This document shows, one piece after another, positions 26,801-38,180 of a DNA stretch of 64,000 nt. The position numbers were made by a program, and so were the translations under genes. The DNA comes from Atrichornis clamosus. Its lineage: Eukaryota; Chordata; Aves; Passeriformes; Menuridae. Each line of letters opens with the position of its first letter. Within the stretch, counting starts at the first letter, position 1. The notes beneath the pieces were generated by a model. The model saw only the letters and a program-made list of their open reading frames with translations, was not told the origin of the DNA and made no database searches. Location: assembly GCA_013400975.1 (NCBI GenBank), contig WBMZ01003467.1:1-64000 (forward strand). The letters run 5' to 3'.

Positions 26801-28489
26801 TTCCTGCACTTAATCTCAAACCATGAACATTACTAAATTTCATTGAGAGATATCAAAGCTATTATGTCAAGTGAATTTATAGTAAGTTAGACTTTGTAAA
26901 AGAATTCCAGTCCTATAAGATATGTTTTCTTGTCTTTTTTTTTAATGTGGCGTCTTTCTTTTATTTTCCATGCAGAATATTTCTGTTGTTAAGATGTTGT
27001 CTTCTAAATCAGTGTTTTTCCTGTAGTAAAAAGATGTTCTGTGTTGATTTATGTGTGCAGAAAACGACAGTCCAGACTTCACATCTTAAAAGATGTTTAT
27101 AGTAAAAATTGTCCTTTCTGGAGGTTAACACTGCCCTTCTAGTTTAGTAAAGACTGGGATATATTTTGTACATGCATTACACAGTACTTTACCTCTTGCC
27201 TGATTTCACTGAAATTAGGGGGGTTACTCATGTAATATGGTACCAGTCAGAAGATATCTCAATGGCAGACTCAGCCATGTGGAAGTTGTAGTTACTTAAC
27301 AAAGGTTTTGTCTTTTCTGGCACAGAGGTATTTATTTATATTTTACAGTGTAATGACTATTTCTTTTGTTTATGATGTGTGTCTTACATATTATGTATAT
27401 TTGGCCACCAGAAACCATCTCTGTTGCCTTGAGGCACCTCACATTGTTGCATTAATGGATGAAAAATTACATTTGCCATTTCATAATTTGTGTCCATTTT
27501 TTTTCATGGTTTAGCATCAAGTCTGATAAACTTAGAAATCAGTAACTCATAAGCTATGTTGTTGACTCTTGGATGTTAAGTGTGTTCCACAAGCTTAATC
27601 TAGAGCAACACTTTCCATTGGAACTATTAAAAGAGCCAAGTGGTGATTTTTCAGGCCAGAGAACAGAGCTAGAAGGCAAAAGTCCTCCTGAGATGAATAT
27701 GAGACATTGTAGGTTTTGGGTGTTGCTTTTGAGCATGAGCTAGTACAGTAATGGATATGGCATTTCCTTTTAAATAGGGTCACTGAAAATTGTAGGGAGG
27801 AGAGAGAGATACTCATGCTGTGCATTACACAGCAGTGCACATCAGCAGTTCCATAGCATGGGAGGCTTTTTAACTTCTCATTTAAAAATCCTGCTTTCAA
27901 AGCGCCAGTCATTCCTTCTTTGATCACATGGCACTACATTGACTGAGGCTGGATCAGGCTGTTCGTCAACCTGACTGTATGCACCCACATTGTTTCCAGC
28001 ATCACTGTGTGACTCCAACCTGAGCTGAGGCTTCCTGCAAACACTAGTTGCCAAACTGGCAGGTTTTAAAAGAGGTCCCTCTGTCATGTGCCACGTGCAT
28101 ATATGTCAGGCTTATATGTGCTTGGACCCAAACTAAAAGGTAGCACAAACCTGAAGTTTTCTCCTGTGTGGACAGGTGACAGGTTTGGACTTGGAGTGTT
28201 TGAAGGAGCTAACCTGCCCGGTTTTCTGCCGGTGATCTTTTCTGGTGTGTTAGAACTTCATATACACACTCATAAGAAGTTTTATCCTGCCTGGAAAGAA
28301 CTGAGGAGCATGGCAGCTGAGAATCCATGCTTGAATTCTCAGCAGCTGCAGGTCAGTTGCCACATTATAGACATGTGTGCCCATCCCTCACAAAATGCAG
28401 TGCCAGTACCAAATAAAAACTGGGCATCCCACTTCAAGAGAATAGTTGTGCTTGTGTTTCACTGTCTGTTTTGCTTACAAGAGCCTCTT
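17841..28489. other. unassigned AT-rich non-coding sequence
   Basis: No complete gene or nameable transposon was recognised. It holds a 20-bp exact tandem duplication (19,481-19,520), two hairpins (19,269-19,310 and 23,557-23,579) and a poly-A run at 20,077-20,091. The longest frame is 134 codons at 28,088-28,492 on the plus strand, with no recognisable domain. A strong acceptor at about 24,520 opens into a 39-codon frame that ends in a stop (24,521-24,638), but no partner exon was found. Confidence 0.45.
19481..19520. repeat. exact 20-bp tandem duplication
   Basis: GAGCTTTTATGCTTATGTTT occurs twice back to back with no mismatch, and the following ATG partly begins another unit. The identity suggests a recent slippage event. 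Confidence 0.95.
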
Positions 28490-28690
28490 TAACAGGTGCA
28501 GGTCCATGTGATTCATGATTCCCTGTTTGCAGTGATTGGCTTGGAGACATGCTAATAATGCAAATGAATGCTATCATAATATTAATATCCATGAGTGACA
28601 TCCCTCTTAAGTGTAACCTCTTAAAAAAGTGTGTCTTGTATTTGGTGTGCTAATAATATGCATATTAATCCTGTCTTTAAAGTGTGTTTT
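28490..28690. promoter_or_regulatory. candidate regulatory element with POU-type sites
   Basis: The block contains an exact octamer, ATGCAAAT (28,558-28,565), embedded in TAATAATGCAAATGAATG. About 90 bases on it has a perfect 14-bp palindrome, TAATATGCATATTA (28,654-28,667). GCTAATAAT occurs at both places. Octamers and ATGCAT palindromes are known binding sites for POU-domain factors. Function is inferred from motif density only, and AT-rich DNA produces such motifs by chance. Confidence 0.25.
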
Positions 28691-31600
28691 TTCTGGTTAG
28701 GAAGGAATCATCACTTCAAATGTAACTGGTGCAACTGGTAGGTGGATATTTTCTAGGAGAAAAAAAAGTATACTCCCTTTGAAATGTCAAGTTTTAGACA
28801 GAACCAATTCTAGGTTTGTCTTCCATACCCTGAGCTGCAGAGCTGCACAAGAGCTGCCTTCCCCAGTGTACATGTACTACCAAGATCCTTCTCATGAAGC
28901 ATCAGAGCAGACCAGTCGGAAGTCATACTTTTTATATTTGTCTTAATTGGTTTTGGTTTCTGAATTATAATAAATTTAATTAGATTGTAGTCACTTAACC
29001 CCCAGGGGCTCAATTCTAATTTGCTCCTACTGCCTGATAACTGGTTAACTAGGTCTAGACATGAACCTTTCCTGGCAGGGTTCTCTACACATTAGTTTAA
29101 GAAGCCATCATTTTTTGCATCCATCACCCTTGCCTTCATTCAATCACACCTCTAAGGTTTCCTCAATTATACAAGAGGTAGAAATTCCCCATATCAAATT
29201 GCCCTTTGCCATGTATGCCATCTTTATCCCATCACGTAGTACATGTCATTCTGGACTCCCTTGTTTCTCCTGGGGTTGGTGAGATTTGTGCCATTCCATG
29301 GGCCCACAGAATTTATGTGCATGGGCTGTGCCTTGCACTAACTGCAGAATTCTTTGTCCATCACTCCTTTGCAATTCATTAAGAGAAACTCACATCAAGA
29401 AATGGGGTAGATAGGCAACCTATAAGTTCAGCAAGTTGCCAGAAACAAGGCATCAGACATTTCCACAAGACAAAGACTGCAGTGTAAATTCAACTAAGAT
29501 TAGATTCCAGAGAATCCACAAAGAGGATGTTATTTAGTAAGACATGTCACAAAAGAAGCTTTAGTTACCGATAAAACACAAAATTAAGACAAACCAGGAG
29601 ACATCAGTTCTACTTTCATGGAATTACCCTTTTTTTTAATATAAGGAACGTATCTTACTATTCCAAATAAAGCTGTGTGGATGATCAATAAAGAGTAGTA
29701 TCCCCAGCTTTACTGCGGCTTTCATTCCATAGAAAGTAGCTTAAAAGATGACCTAAAATGCGAAAGAGCCTGCTTTTTAATCCTTGCTTGTTAAGAACAG
29801 TGTATTAGAAGGAAATATTTGACTACTGGGTCCAGTCCCTGCTAACAGTGGAGATCCCACTGTGTAATCCTTTTAAGTAACTGGCCAAGCTCCACGTGCA
29901 GCATAGCAGTTTCTTGCCGTGCATCTTGTTCTAAACTGGGCACACTTGATGCATTACAAAATCTAGTTGATACAATGAAATAAACACCATTTAGTAAGGT
30001 GTAAAACTGTTTGGTTCATGTTTGCTGCTAACGCGTATTTAACGCAAACAATTAAGAGGGAAGATTGCTGTGTAGTTTTTCCACATTTTGTCTCTTCCTT
30101 TCAGGATTAAAGCTTAGTCATGGGAAATGGTTAGAAAAGCTGGAGTTACAGGAATAGTTCTAAGGCACAAAAACACTCAAAAAAACCCCCAGAACCACCT
30201 GTATACATAATGTGGCAAAACAAAAAAAGAGAGGAAATTATGATGGAGATTGGAAGAACAAGGGGGAAGAAAATGTTTCCCAGTTGTTTAAGACATAATA
30301 TTGTGGAACTATCACAGTTAATTTTCTTGCTTGTTCATAAATCCCTATACCCACAAAAAAAATGTCCAGACTTAAAAAAATTTTTTCTTAATTCCATCAT
30401 TTCTGTTTTGTGCTTTTGTGTTGTACAAGATGAGTCTAATTTTTCTGATATATTTTATTGCTTCCTATACCAAATGTAATTAGCAAACATGAAGTGCTTT
30501 GTTCTTTTGTTTTCTTTTCTCATTGAGTGAACAGTTGAAAGAAAAGCATTCCAGTTTCTCCTAGAACAGTCTGATTTCGTTGCCTTAATTAGTGTGTTTC
30601 CTAATTTATGAGAGTGTTAATGTATTTATTTTCTGATAGAGTTTATAATAGATCTTAACACAGTAACTGCAATTCACTGTAATTAATATGTCTGAATATG
30701 TAGTGAGAAGATAACTTTGCTATCCTACCACTTCAGTCACTGGGAAACCTTTCTTTCTCTTCTCTCTTTCTCTTTTCAGATGTCTCCCCTTGCTAATTTT
30801 AAATCTACTAGACTCTTCAATTTCATTATATCTCTTATCTGGCAGTTCCCTGTTTCTCTCATTAATTTGCCCAATTTGTTCCTGATTTTTCAGGTTTCAG
30901 TAAACACATTTCCAGGCATGCACAATTGAAAACTGTGTGAAGCATCACATTCTGGTTAGTGTGTATAATCACGAGATCGCAGTAGTTATGTGTTATCTTG
31001 AACACATAAAATGAATCAAATGCTCTCAGCAAAAATCAAGTGATTTCTGAATGACTAGTTATAGGTAGAAGGATGAAATAGTCCACATGAGGAAATATAA
31101 AACAGTTATAAACACTAAAATCTTGCCCAGAAACTTTCAGAATCCTTGTTAGTGGCTCTAATAACATATAATAGAAGCCAAAAGGCTTCTGGTCTTTTTT
31201 TAACTCTTCTTGTACAAAATGAAAAATGGATTTCCAAGCAATACAATCTCTTAAGATTGGACAGTTTCAAACATGAAACATAATTATTGTAACCACTGTG
31301 CCTCTCGAGATTATGAGTCTAAAATCCAGAACTCAATATGATGGGAATAGGTTTCAGAGACATTTTAATCATGTCATAAACCTTTCCTGTTCACTGTGCG
31401 TTTGTTCAGATTTAAACAATGGACGTAGTGGGGGGAGAAGCAGAGGGGAGGAGGAGATAACAGAGAGAGCTGGTTTAAGTTTTGTAAGTATTAAAATAAT
31501 ATAAACAATAATACTCATATATGTAACTCTCATTCAATGATTAGCACAAGAAACTCTCTAGTTGCTCTGGTTTGCTGTTGAAGAATATCCAAAAAGGTTA

Positions 31601-32094
31601 TCAATAGTATTCCAAAACTCTTATTTAACTTTTACTCTAACTTTCAGATTGAAACTATTAATTTGTGTAGTGAAATTGGTCTTAGCTCTATGAAGAAATA
31701 GTCATCTAGCACTCTTAGGCCTGCTCATTTATTTATTACTCCCTTCAAAGCCAAACAAGAACAAAAAATAAAGAAACTCCAGGAAAAATCTTGAGGGGGT
31801 GAGGAACTATTTATATCACAAGGCCAAATCTCATAACCCCTTGCATATATTTTGATTTTTAAAAGTGCAGGTAAACCTACAGGGCTATCATTTGCAGGAT
31901 TCACCAAATAACAATGTTTGTTAAGTACATCTTTTCTGTGACCCTCAATTCTTTGAGAAAAGAATAGAGTACTTCATGTGTATTAGTAATGTATTTCTTT
32001 CTTTTCCTTGGGCTTTATCAAGAGTTGTCACGCATTATAGTTTGGTGACAGTGCTAGAAAAAAGTGAAGACAGAACTGACCTCTCATAGCATTT
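28691..32094. other. unassigned AT-rich non-coding sequence
   Basis: No gene or nameable repeat was recognised. Several pyrimidine tracts followed by AG (30,105, 30,780 and 31,409) look like splice acceptors, but none opens a frame with a good donor. Confidence 0.45.
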
Positions 32095-32450
32095 TTGTGA
32101 CCATGGGGCTCACACGAGCAGCTTGGCATCTGCCGGCACATCTTTAGCGAGTTGGCAGCCCCAGCGCCCTTTGCAGGTTGCAATCAAACCTGCCTTCTAC
32201 AGCAGCCTCTTTCTGGCTGATTAAGTTTAATGTAATTTTAATTAAAAACCACAGTGTCAAAGGGTTTAGCTGCTCGAGAAATGAGCACAGATTGTGGCAC
32301 AGTGGCAGCAGTCACTTGGAAAATGGAAATGCATCCTGACAATATTGTGTAGGGGCCAGATAAACAAAGCTGCAGCTACTGTACCTTGCAAAAAGCTGGG
32401 AGAGACCATCACTGCAAGGAACCTTATTCAAAAATAAAGTATAGAGCAGT
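32095..32450. promoter_or_regulatory. candidate conserved non-coding (enhancer-like) block
   Basis: This is a GC-richer, complex stretch inside AT-rich surroundings. It contains a perfect 12-bp palindrome TTTTAATTAAAA (32,236-32,247, a homeodomain-type core) that runs directly into AACCACAG (32,247-32,254, matching the RUNX consensus). Neither strand has a long open frame across it, and it contains no repeat signature. Enhancer identity is inferred from sequence texture; no alignment could be run. Confidence 0.25.
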
Positions 32451-33069
32451 TGTGGTTCTTGTCTTTTAACCATTTTAAAATGCATTTCAGCGAACGAGTA
32501 GAGTAATAATTGCCAAGAATTAATATTAGTTTTTCTTCCACATTTTTACTTCTGTTCAGTGGGATGTTTAAATTTTCAGATTTCAGTCCTTATTTATTTT
32601 GAACAGCAAAATATTTGCTTCACACAATAGACTTATACAACTTTTCTCCTTAAGCTATAAAGAAAAAAATCATCACAGATTTTTACAGTGCTTAAAGCAG
32701 GTTCCATTTTAGGGACTTTTTTGCTTTTGCAGTTTCCAGCTTTTTTGTCCCTTGAAGCAGATCACAAGGAGATTTTAATACTTCACATACTGCAGATATT
32801 GAGCAACATTTGGAGAATGACCAAAAAAATCACTTCACCAACAAAAGGTTGCGTCATGTCTACAAGATTTAATTTTACTAGGTCTCAGTAGACATAGAAA
32901 TATTTTAAAGAATGGTTTCCAAAAGAAGTATCTCTCTAATAATTTATTTTCTTAGTTGCCATAGTTTTTTGAGTAAAGATAATTGATTTTGCGTTGTTAA
33001 ACACCCTTCTCTTGGCAGAAGTTGCCATTTTTTAAACCCATCCATTGAACGCATGTATTTCTGAAACGA
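32451..33069. other. unassigned AT-rich non-coding sequence
   Basis: Nothing recognisable was seen. A 67-codon frame (32,688-32,891) has no supporting structure. Confidence 0.5.
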
Positions 33070-33137
33070 AGGCTTGATCCAAAGTCCACTGAGATCAGTG
33101 GAAAATCCCCAGTGAGTTACACTTTGGATCAGATCCT
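33070..33137. repeat. short palindromic MITE-like element, copy 2
   Basis: This is the best preserved of the three palindromic copies. GATCCAAAGT (33,076-33,085) is matched perfectly by its complement ACTTTGGATC (33,121-33,130). Between them lies CCACTGAGATCAGTGG, another inverted repeat. The terminal CTTGATCCAAAG is shared with the copy at 15,702. There is no coding capacity. The structure fits an old non-autonomous DNA element. Confidence 0.6.
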
Positions 33138-36100
33138 GAGAAGTATACATGAAATAGGTAGGTATTGTGCTAGCATTGTTCCCAGGAATTCCTTTCAGCA
33201 AGAAGCCTTTTTATTGTTTGTAGATGCTACTGATGCTCAGGGGCCAGAACCCCAGGAGAATTCCACCTAGTGACGTCAATTCTGTAGAGGAGAACTTCCT
33301 CTGTCCCCTTTTAGGTTTGTGGGACATTTTCGAACAGATGGAGCCTATATAGGTGGGACGGGTTCCATCTGAACAGAAGGGTCACAAATGCACCAACTGA
33401 GAGGATAGACAGAGCTATGGGGGAGAGTTTAAAGGAGTGGACAGGGGGATGGGAAGTCTGTACAGAATCCAGCAGAGAGGAAGAAGCAGCTAAAATAAGC
33501 AGATGGGTAGACAAGGGGAAATAATGTTAAGGATTGAAATATGTAACACACCTAGAGAAAAGGTTAAGAGAGAAAATCAGAAGACAGAACTTGTGTTGCA
33601 GTACAGTTAGGAGGCATAGAAAAGCCATTATTCAACAACACATATAAGAGGTCTGACAAAGAAAGTCAATTTTTTAAAGTAGTAATATTCCAAGAGAAGG
33701 GTTGTCCTGAGCATCATGTGGTGGATGCAGGTACTAGAACGTATTTGCAGGCATTGTAATTGCTTTGCTACATAGGGCACAACATGATAGAAAGCTCAAT
33801 GAAGGCCTGAATTAGGCCTCTAAAGTAGAATTACTAACAGGTAAAGCACCTTACCTGAAATACGTGAAGGTGTGATGGATTCTCTGTCTGAAGAGAATAC
33901 CAGTGAGGGAGAAAAAGGAAACAGAAGGAAACCACAGTAACATCCCATCCCAAAATCTGAAATGCAGACCACTGTGGAAGTAACAAGCCAGGGGATAGAC
34001 AGAAAAAGATAACTATGTATAGCCAAATTATATAGGAGAAAGACCGTGCAAAATTGACCAAAAAAAATTGAACTTCAGCAACACAAAAAAAGAAATGTTT
34101 CACTTCCATTTACACTGATCCTGGATCTAGATGGAAAAAGGTATTTAGATGCAGCTCTATTTACCAATGGTTTTGGATACTGGTTTAAGAAGAACTTTCT
34201 CCCACCCTTAGCCTGCCATCACTATGACTTACACAAAAATTTATATGAACATAACCACCTTTTATTTAGTAGTGGTTATGATGTGATTATAAGATTAACT
34301 TCTTAATATGATTTTGCCAAGTGCAGCATTTCTCCCATAAAGCAGCTACAAAATCACAAACAGTTTCAAATTAGTAACTGCTACCATCCTTCACCATTCA
34401 TTTGCTACCATCCATTACCTTTCTACTACTAATACTATTATTTTATGAATAAATATGCAGTATTTTGTTTCTAAATAAATGCTTTAGTCCAAAGCACTTA
34501 TAACTTGTAATTACAGATGATTCTCAATTATGGAAACATCTATCAAGTCTAAAATTAATATCTAACTGTATAACAGACCATAGTAAAGCCCCAGAGCAGA
34601 GCAGTGCCAAGCATTTAAGAATAGTAAGACATCTTCCATTATTTGTAGCACATTGCTATTTACTTCTCTTCATGGTTATTATCTCAGAAATCCTTAGGGT
34701 GCCAGAACTACTCAGCTTTGCTTCTCAGTTCTCCCTGTGTCTGTGAACAAGGTTCTAAGGATATTCCATACAGAAATATGCAAGTGGTGCTTTTATGATC
34801 ACCAAAGGAAGATGTTTCCCTGAAGCCTTTATATGTTTTCAGGAAAAATCTGAGCATCTGCCTGGAGCCCATTTGAATCATATATGCTGTTCACTTCTAC
34901 ATCAAAATCTGACTGTGAACGTAAAGGAAAATGCCCCAAGGGTTGCATCACACAATAGCAGGTTACAGCACTTCACTGACATACACATATATATAATCCT
35001 TTTATTTATTAATACAGAATTAGATGTTTATCTATACTCAGACAAATAGTTATATTTGATAAAGCAATGAACTAATTAATACTTTCATAATAAAAGGTAA
35101 TTTTAAAATTCTGAAGTGTCAAAATATTTGATTTTCAAATCATGCTGAAGAGAAATGGTGCTATTACCTTGTTAAGAATGCTAGGATAAAAAGAGAGGGT
35201 AATCAGTATCCTTCTTTATCTGGTTTCATGGTGAAACAAATATAATATGTAAATATTTGTATAGATTCCGAAGGATTGACTGAATACGCTGGTAAATCTG
35301 TGTATTCTATGAAGTTCCTCACAATTTGTTATAAGGATGAACAAAGTTTGAGGTATTTCCAAACTACTGTAGGTCTTATACTGCACAATATCATTTTGGA
35401 TATGTCCATCCCTCCAGTTCTGTTGCATGAGTAAAGCAAATGCAGGTTAAGTGGCTGACCAGCCAATATTTAGTGAATGTATTTAGCAGCACATAAACTA
35501 CATGGAATAAGCCTCAGTTAAACAAGAAGTAGTGGTGATGCAGTTCAGCTACTGAGATTGGCTGTAGATAAGCATGGCAGAATGCAAAGGGTACAACTCT
35601 AAGAAGAGTTGCACTTTTTCAATATTCCCAACAAATTACTTGATCTACCTCCTGTGTTTGCTCAAGCATAACACTTTATATTTATAGAAGATGTGATTGT
35701 ATAAGCAGTAATCCACAGAGTATAAATAAGGTACTATTTTTTTAGTGCTGATTCTTGCAGAAAGTATTTGCTAAATTGTTTCCAGCTTTCATAGCCTATG
35801 AAGTTTTTTAAATACTCCACTCACATGGAGATAACATTACAACCTTGGTGAAAGTTTAAGTATTAGACCACTAAAAATTACAAACTTTGACCAAAACACA
35901 TAACTTCACCAAAGCTTCTTCATTGAGGGTTCTTGGTTTTTTAAGTTGGTTTGCTTGCATGTTTGTTTTGGGGGTTGGGTTTATTAATTTCCAATATTGC
36001 AAAGTATTTAAAATTTGTTTGTAGTGTTAAATGAAAAGTTAATTTAATATTTGTTTCACATGTACCTCAGTAAAAGCAGGCTTGATGATAATGATTTTCT

Positions 36101-37352
36101 CTCTTGTGTAAGTAAAAATATTTGTGTGAACGAACTCCTTTCTACTGTCACTGTACCCATTCTCTCTGCTATGCTGCTTGCAAGGTGGACATTGTATTAC
36201 AGTGCTCCTATTTAAATTATTTTAGAGGTTTTTCTCATTAATTGTGCAATCTCCTTTCTGCTTTTCTACAACAATAACAAAAACTTGGCAGATTGGAAAA
36301 GTGTGTACTGTATACTATTTTTTCAGCCCTTCTAAATTAAATTAAATCCACTCAACATAGCAAAAGAGCCCTCAGGCATAATTCTACATACTACGTATTT
36401 ACAGTATTAAATATTCAGTATTTTTTCTTTTAAAAGCACATTTTTTACAATCGTCATAAACTTCCATGCTAAACCATATTTGGGGTTGCATTTAGCCTTG
36501 TTTTTTTCCAGATTGTCAAAACTAAACTTTTCATATTCATCAGTCTTTCTGATATATAAAAACTGAGTTGATATGGAAGGGAATTTTTAAGTGGCATCTT
36601 CTTTCCTAGCTTACATCCTAGTGTTCTTTTTACATAATGTAGAAGAGTGAATAAATGGGTAAATTAGTCCAAGCAGTTGCACATGCGCATGCGTATTTCT
36701 AAGCCATTGATTGTTTGTTTGGGTCAGTCTAATCTATACATTTTGTATATTCTCTTGATTGACAGTCAATCCAATATTCATATTGGAACCAAACATACAC
36801 ATTTAGTACTGTAAGAAACTTCAATTATAAAATGAATTCAATACAGTGACAACATTAAATCTACTGTTAAGTTTGAGCCATATTTGACCTTTATTTCTGT
36901 GGCTAATTTCAGTATGCATATTATGCCTCAACTTGAAAATTTGCCTTCTGATTTCCTCTAACAATTTGAAAATATGCCTTCTGATTTCCTCTAATTATCT
37001 CTCAGATATCATACTATTGGGACTTTCAGGAGCAATAAGTAGTGTGCTAATTTTCATCTTTGGAACAAAAGATTGCTAAACAAGGATATGGCTTGGGTAC
37101 AATTTTACCTACAGTGATAGCAGAACTTGTGTACACTCTCCAGTTAGAGTGAGCAACTCTATTTTCATGGATCTAAGTAATGAATTTTGAAGGCTTAGTG
37201 TATATAAGGATAGTTTAATAGTACAGCATAAAGTATCTATTTGTGGTGAACTCACAAACTGCCTCATTGACAAATTTCATTTTCCAAATTCAAAGTCTGT
37301 GAATAGAAGCCATCTTCAATAAAGCTTTTTTCATGTGGCTGCTTTTTTCACA
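33138..37352. other. unassigned AT-rich non-coding sequence
   Basis: No gene was recognised. It contains a 19-base alternating purine-pyrimidine tract (36,678-36,696) and a 33-bp period tandem duplication (36,933-36,998). Confidence 0.5.
36933..36998. repeat. 33-bp tandem duplication
   Basis: TTGAAAATTTGCCTTCTGAT... at 36,933 is repeated from 36,966 with one substitution in the first 29 bases (TTTGCC versus TATGCC). The last few bases of the unit differ. It is a small local duplication. Confidence 0.85.
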
Positions 37353-37836
37353 CAATCACAGAATGGGTCAGGTTGAAGGGATCACAGTGGGTCATCTGGT
37401 CCCATCTCCCTGCTCAAGCAGGATCATCCTAGGGCACATGGCACAGGGTTGTGTCCAGGCAGTTCTTGAATATCTCCAGTGAGAGAGACTCCACAACCTC
37501 TCTGAGCAACATGTTCCAGTGCTTGGTCACCCATCCAGTAAAGAAGATCAGGAGGAACTTCTTGTGCATCAGTTTCTGGCTGTTGCCTCTTGTCCTATTG
37601 CTTGGCATCCCTGCGCAGAGCCTGGTCCATCCTCTTGGCACCCCCCCTTTAGATACTTACAGACATTGATGAAGTACCATCTCAGCCGTCTCTTCTTGAG
37701 ACTGAACAGGCCCAGCTCCCTCAACCTTTCCATCTAGCAGAGGTGCTTCAGTCCCATAATCAACTTTGTCAGCTTCCCCTGGACCCACACTAGGAGCTCC
37801 ATGTCCCTCTTGTATTGAAGAGCCCAGAACTGACTC
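37353..37836 (-). mobile_element. CR1 3'-end fragment (5'-truncated)
   Basis: Read on the minus strand, the element runs from the ORF2 C-terminal region (complement of CTTGTATTGAAGAGCCCAGA) through the CR1 3' block. It shows CAGTCTCAAGAAGAGACGGC and GGAACATGTTGCTCAGAGAG-type sequence, then a degenerate tail that is the complement of CAATCACAGAATGG at 37,354. All frames contain stops. The opposing 70-72-codon frames at 37,429-37,737 are by-products of the repeat. Its 3' end points towards lower coordinates. Confidence 0.85.
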
Positions 37837-37944
37837 TTTTGCCAGTTTTTAAGAAATGCTACCACTGGTCCACTGAATCAGAAATTAAATTTTCTCATGA
37901 ACTAATTATTCATTAATTTGATTATGACTTTAAAACTTTAATGA

Positions 37945-38180
37945 TACCGCATCCCAGCTGCCAGGGTGCAGCAGTGACCAGGGTACTGCAGGTCAGCAGA
38001 GCAAGGACCTGGTCAGGCAGGGCCTGTCCCGCTGCTCACAGCAACAGAGCAGGGCAGGCACAGAGGTGATGGCTGGGTCCCACCATGAGCTGAGATCAAA
38101 GAAGAAAAGTCTCTGGCATACCATCTTCAAATATTCTTGACCTGTGGCCTGCTATCCATCTGCAGCAAGGAGTGGGAAAT
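37945..38180 (+). repeat. GC-rich dispersed repeat family 2, copy 1
   Basis: This GC-rich block stands out from the AT-rich surroundings. Its segment 38,047-38,098 aligns without gaps to 42,707-42,758, with 40 of 52 identical positions including 13 consecutive at the start (GAGCAGGGCAGGC). Both blocks contain many CAGG and GGTC words. The family was not recognised. It could be an old LTR or a degenerate minisatellite-like repeat. Confidence 0.5.

Noticed and set aside
28088..28492. 134-codon plus-strand open frame, one of the longest outside CR1
   Set aside because: There is no recognisable domain, no clear start context, no splice or polyadenylation structure, and its length is within what chance allows in 64 kb.
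31410..31483. Possible exon between a TTTGTTCAG acceptor and a GTAAGT donor
   Set aside because: The donor context (TTTT before GTAAGT) is poor, and the peptide is short, low-complexity and Gly/Arg/Glu-rich.
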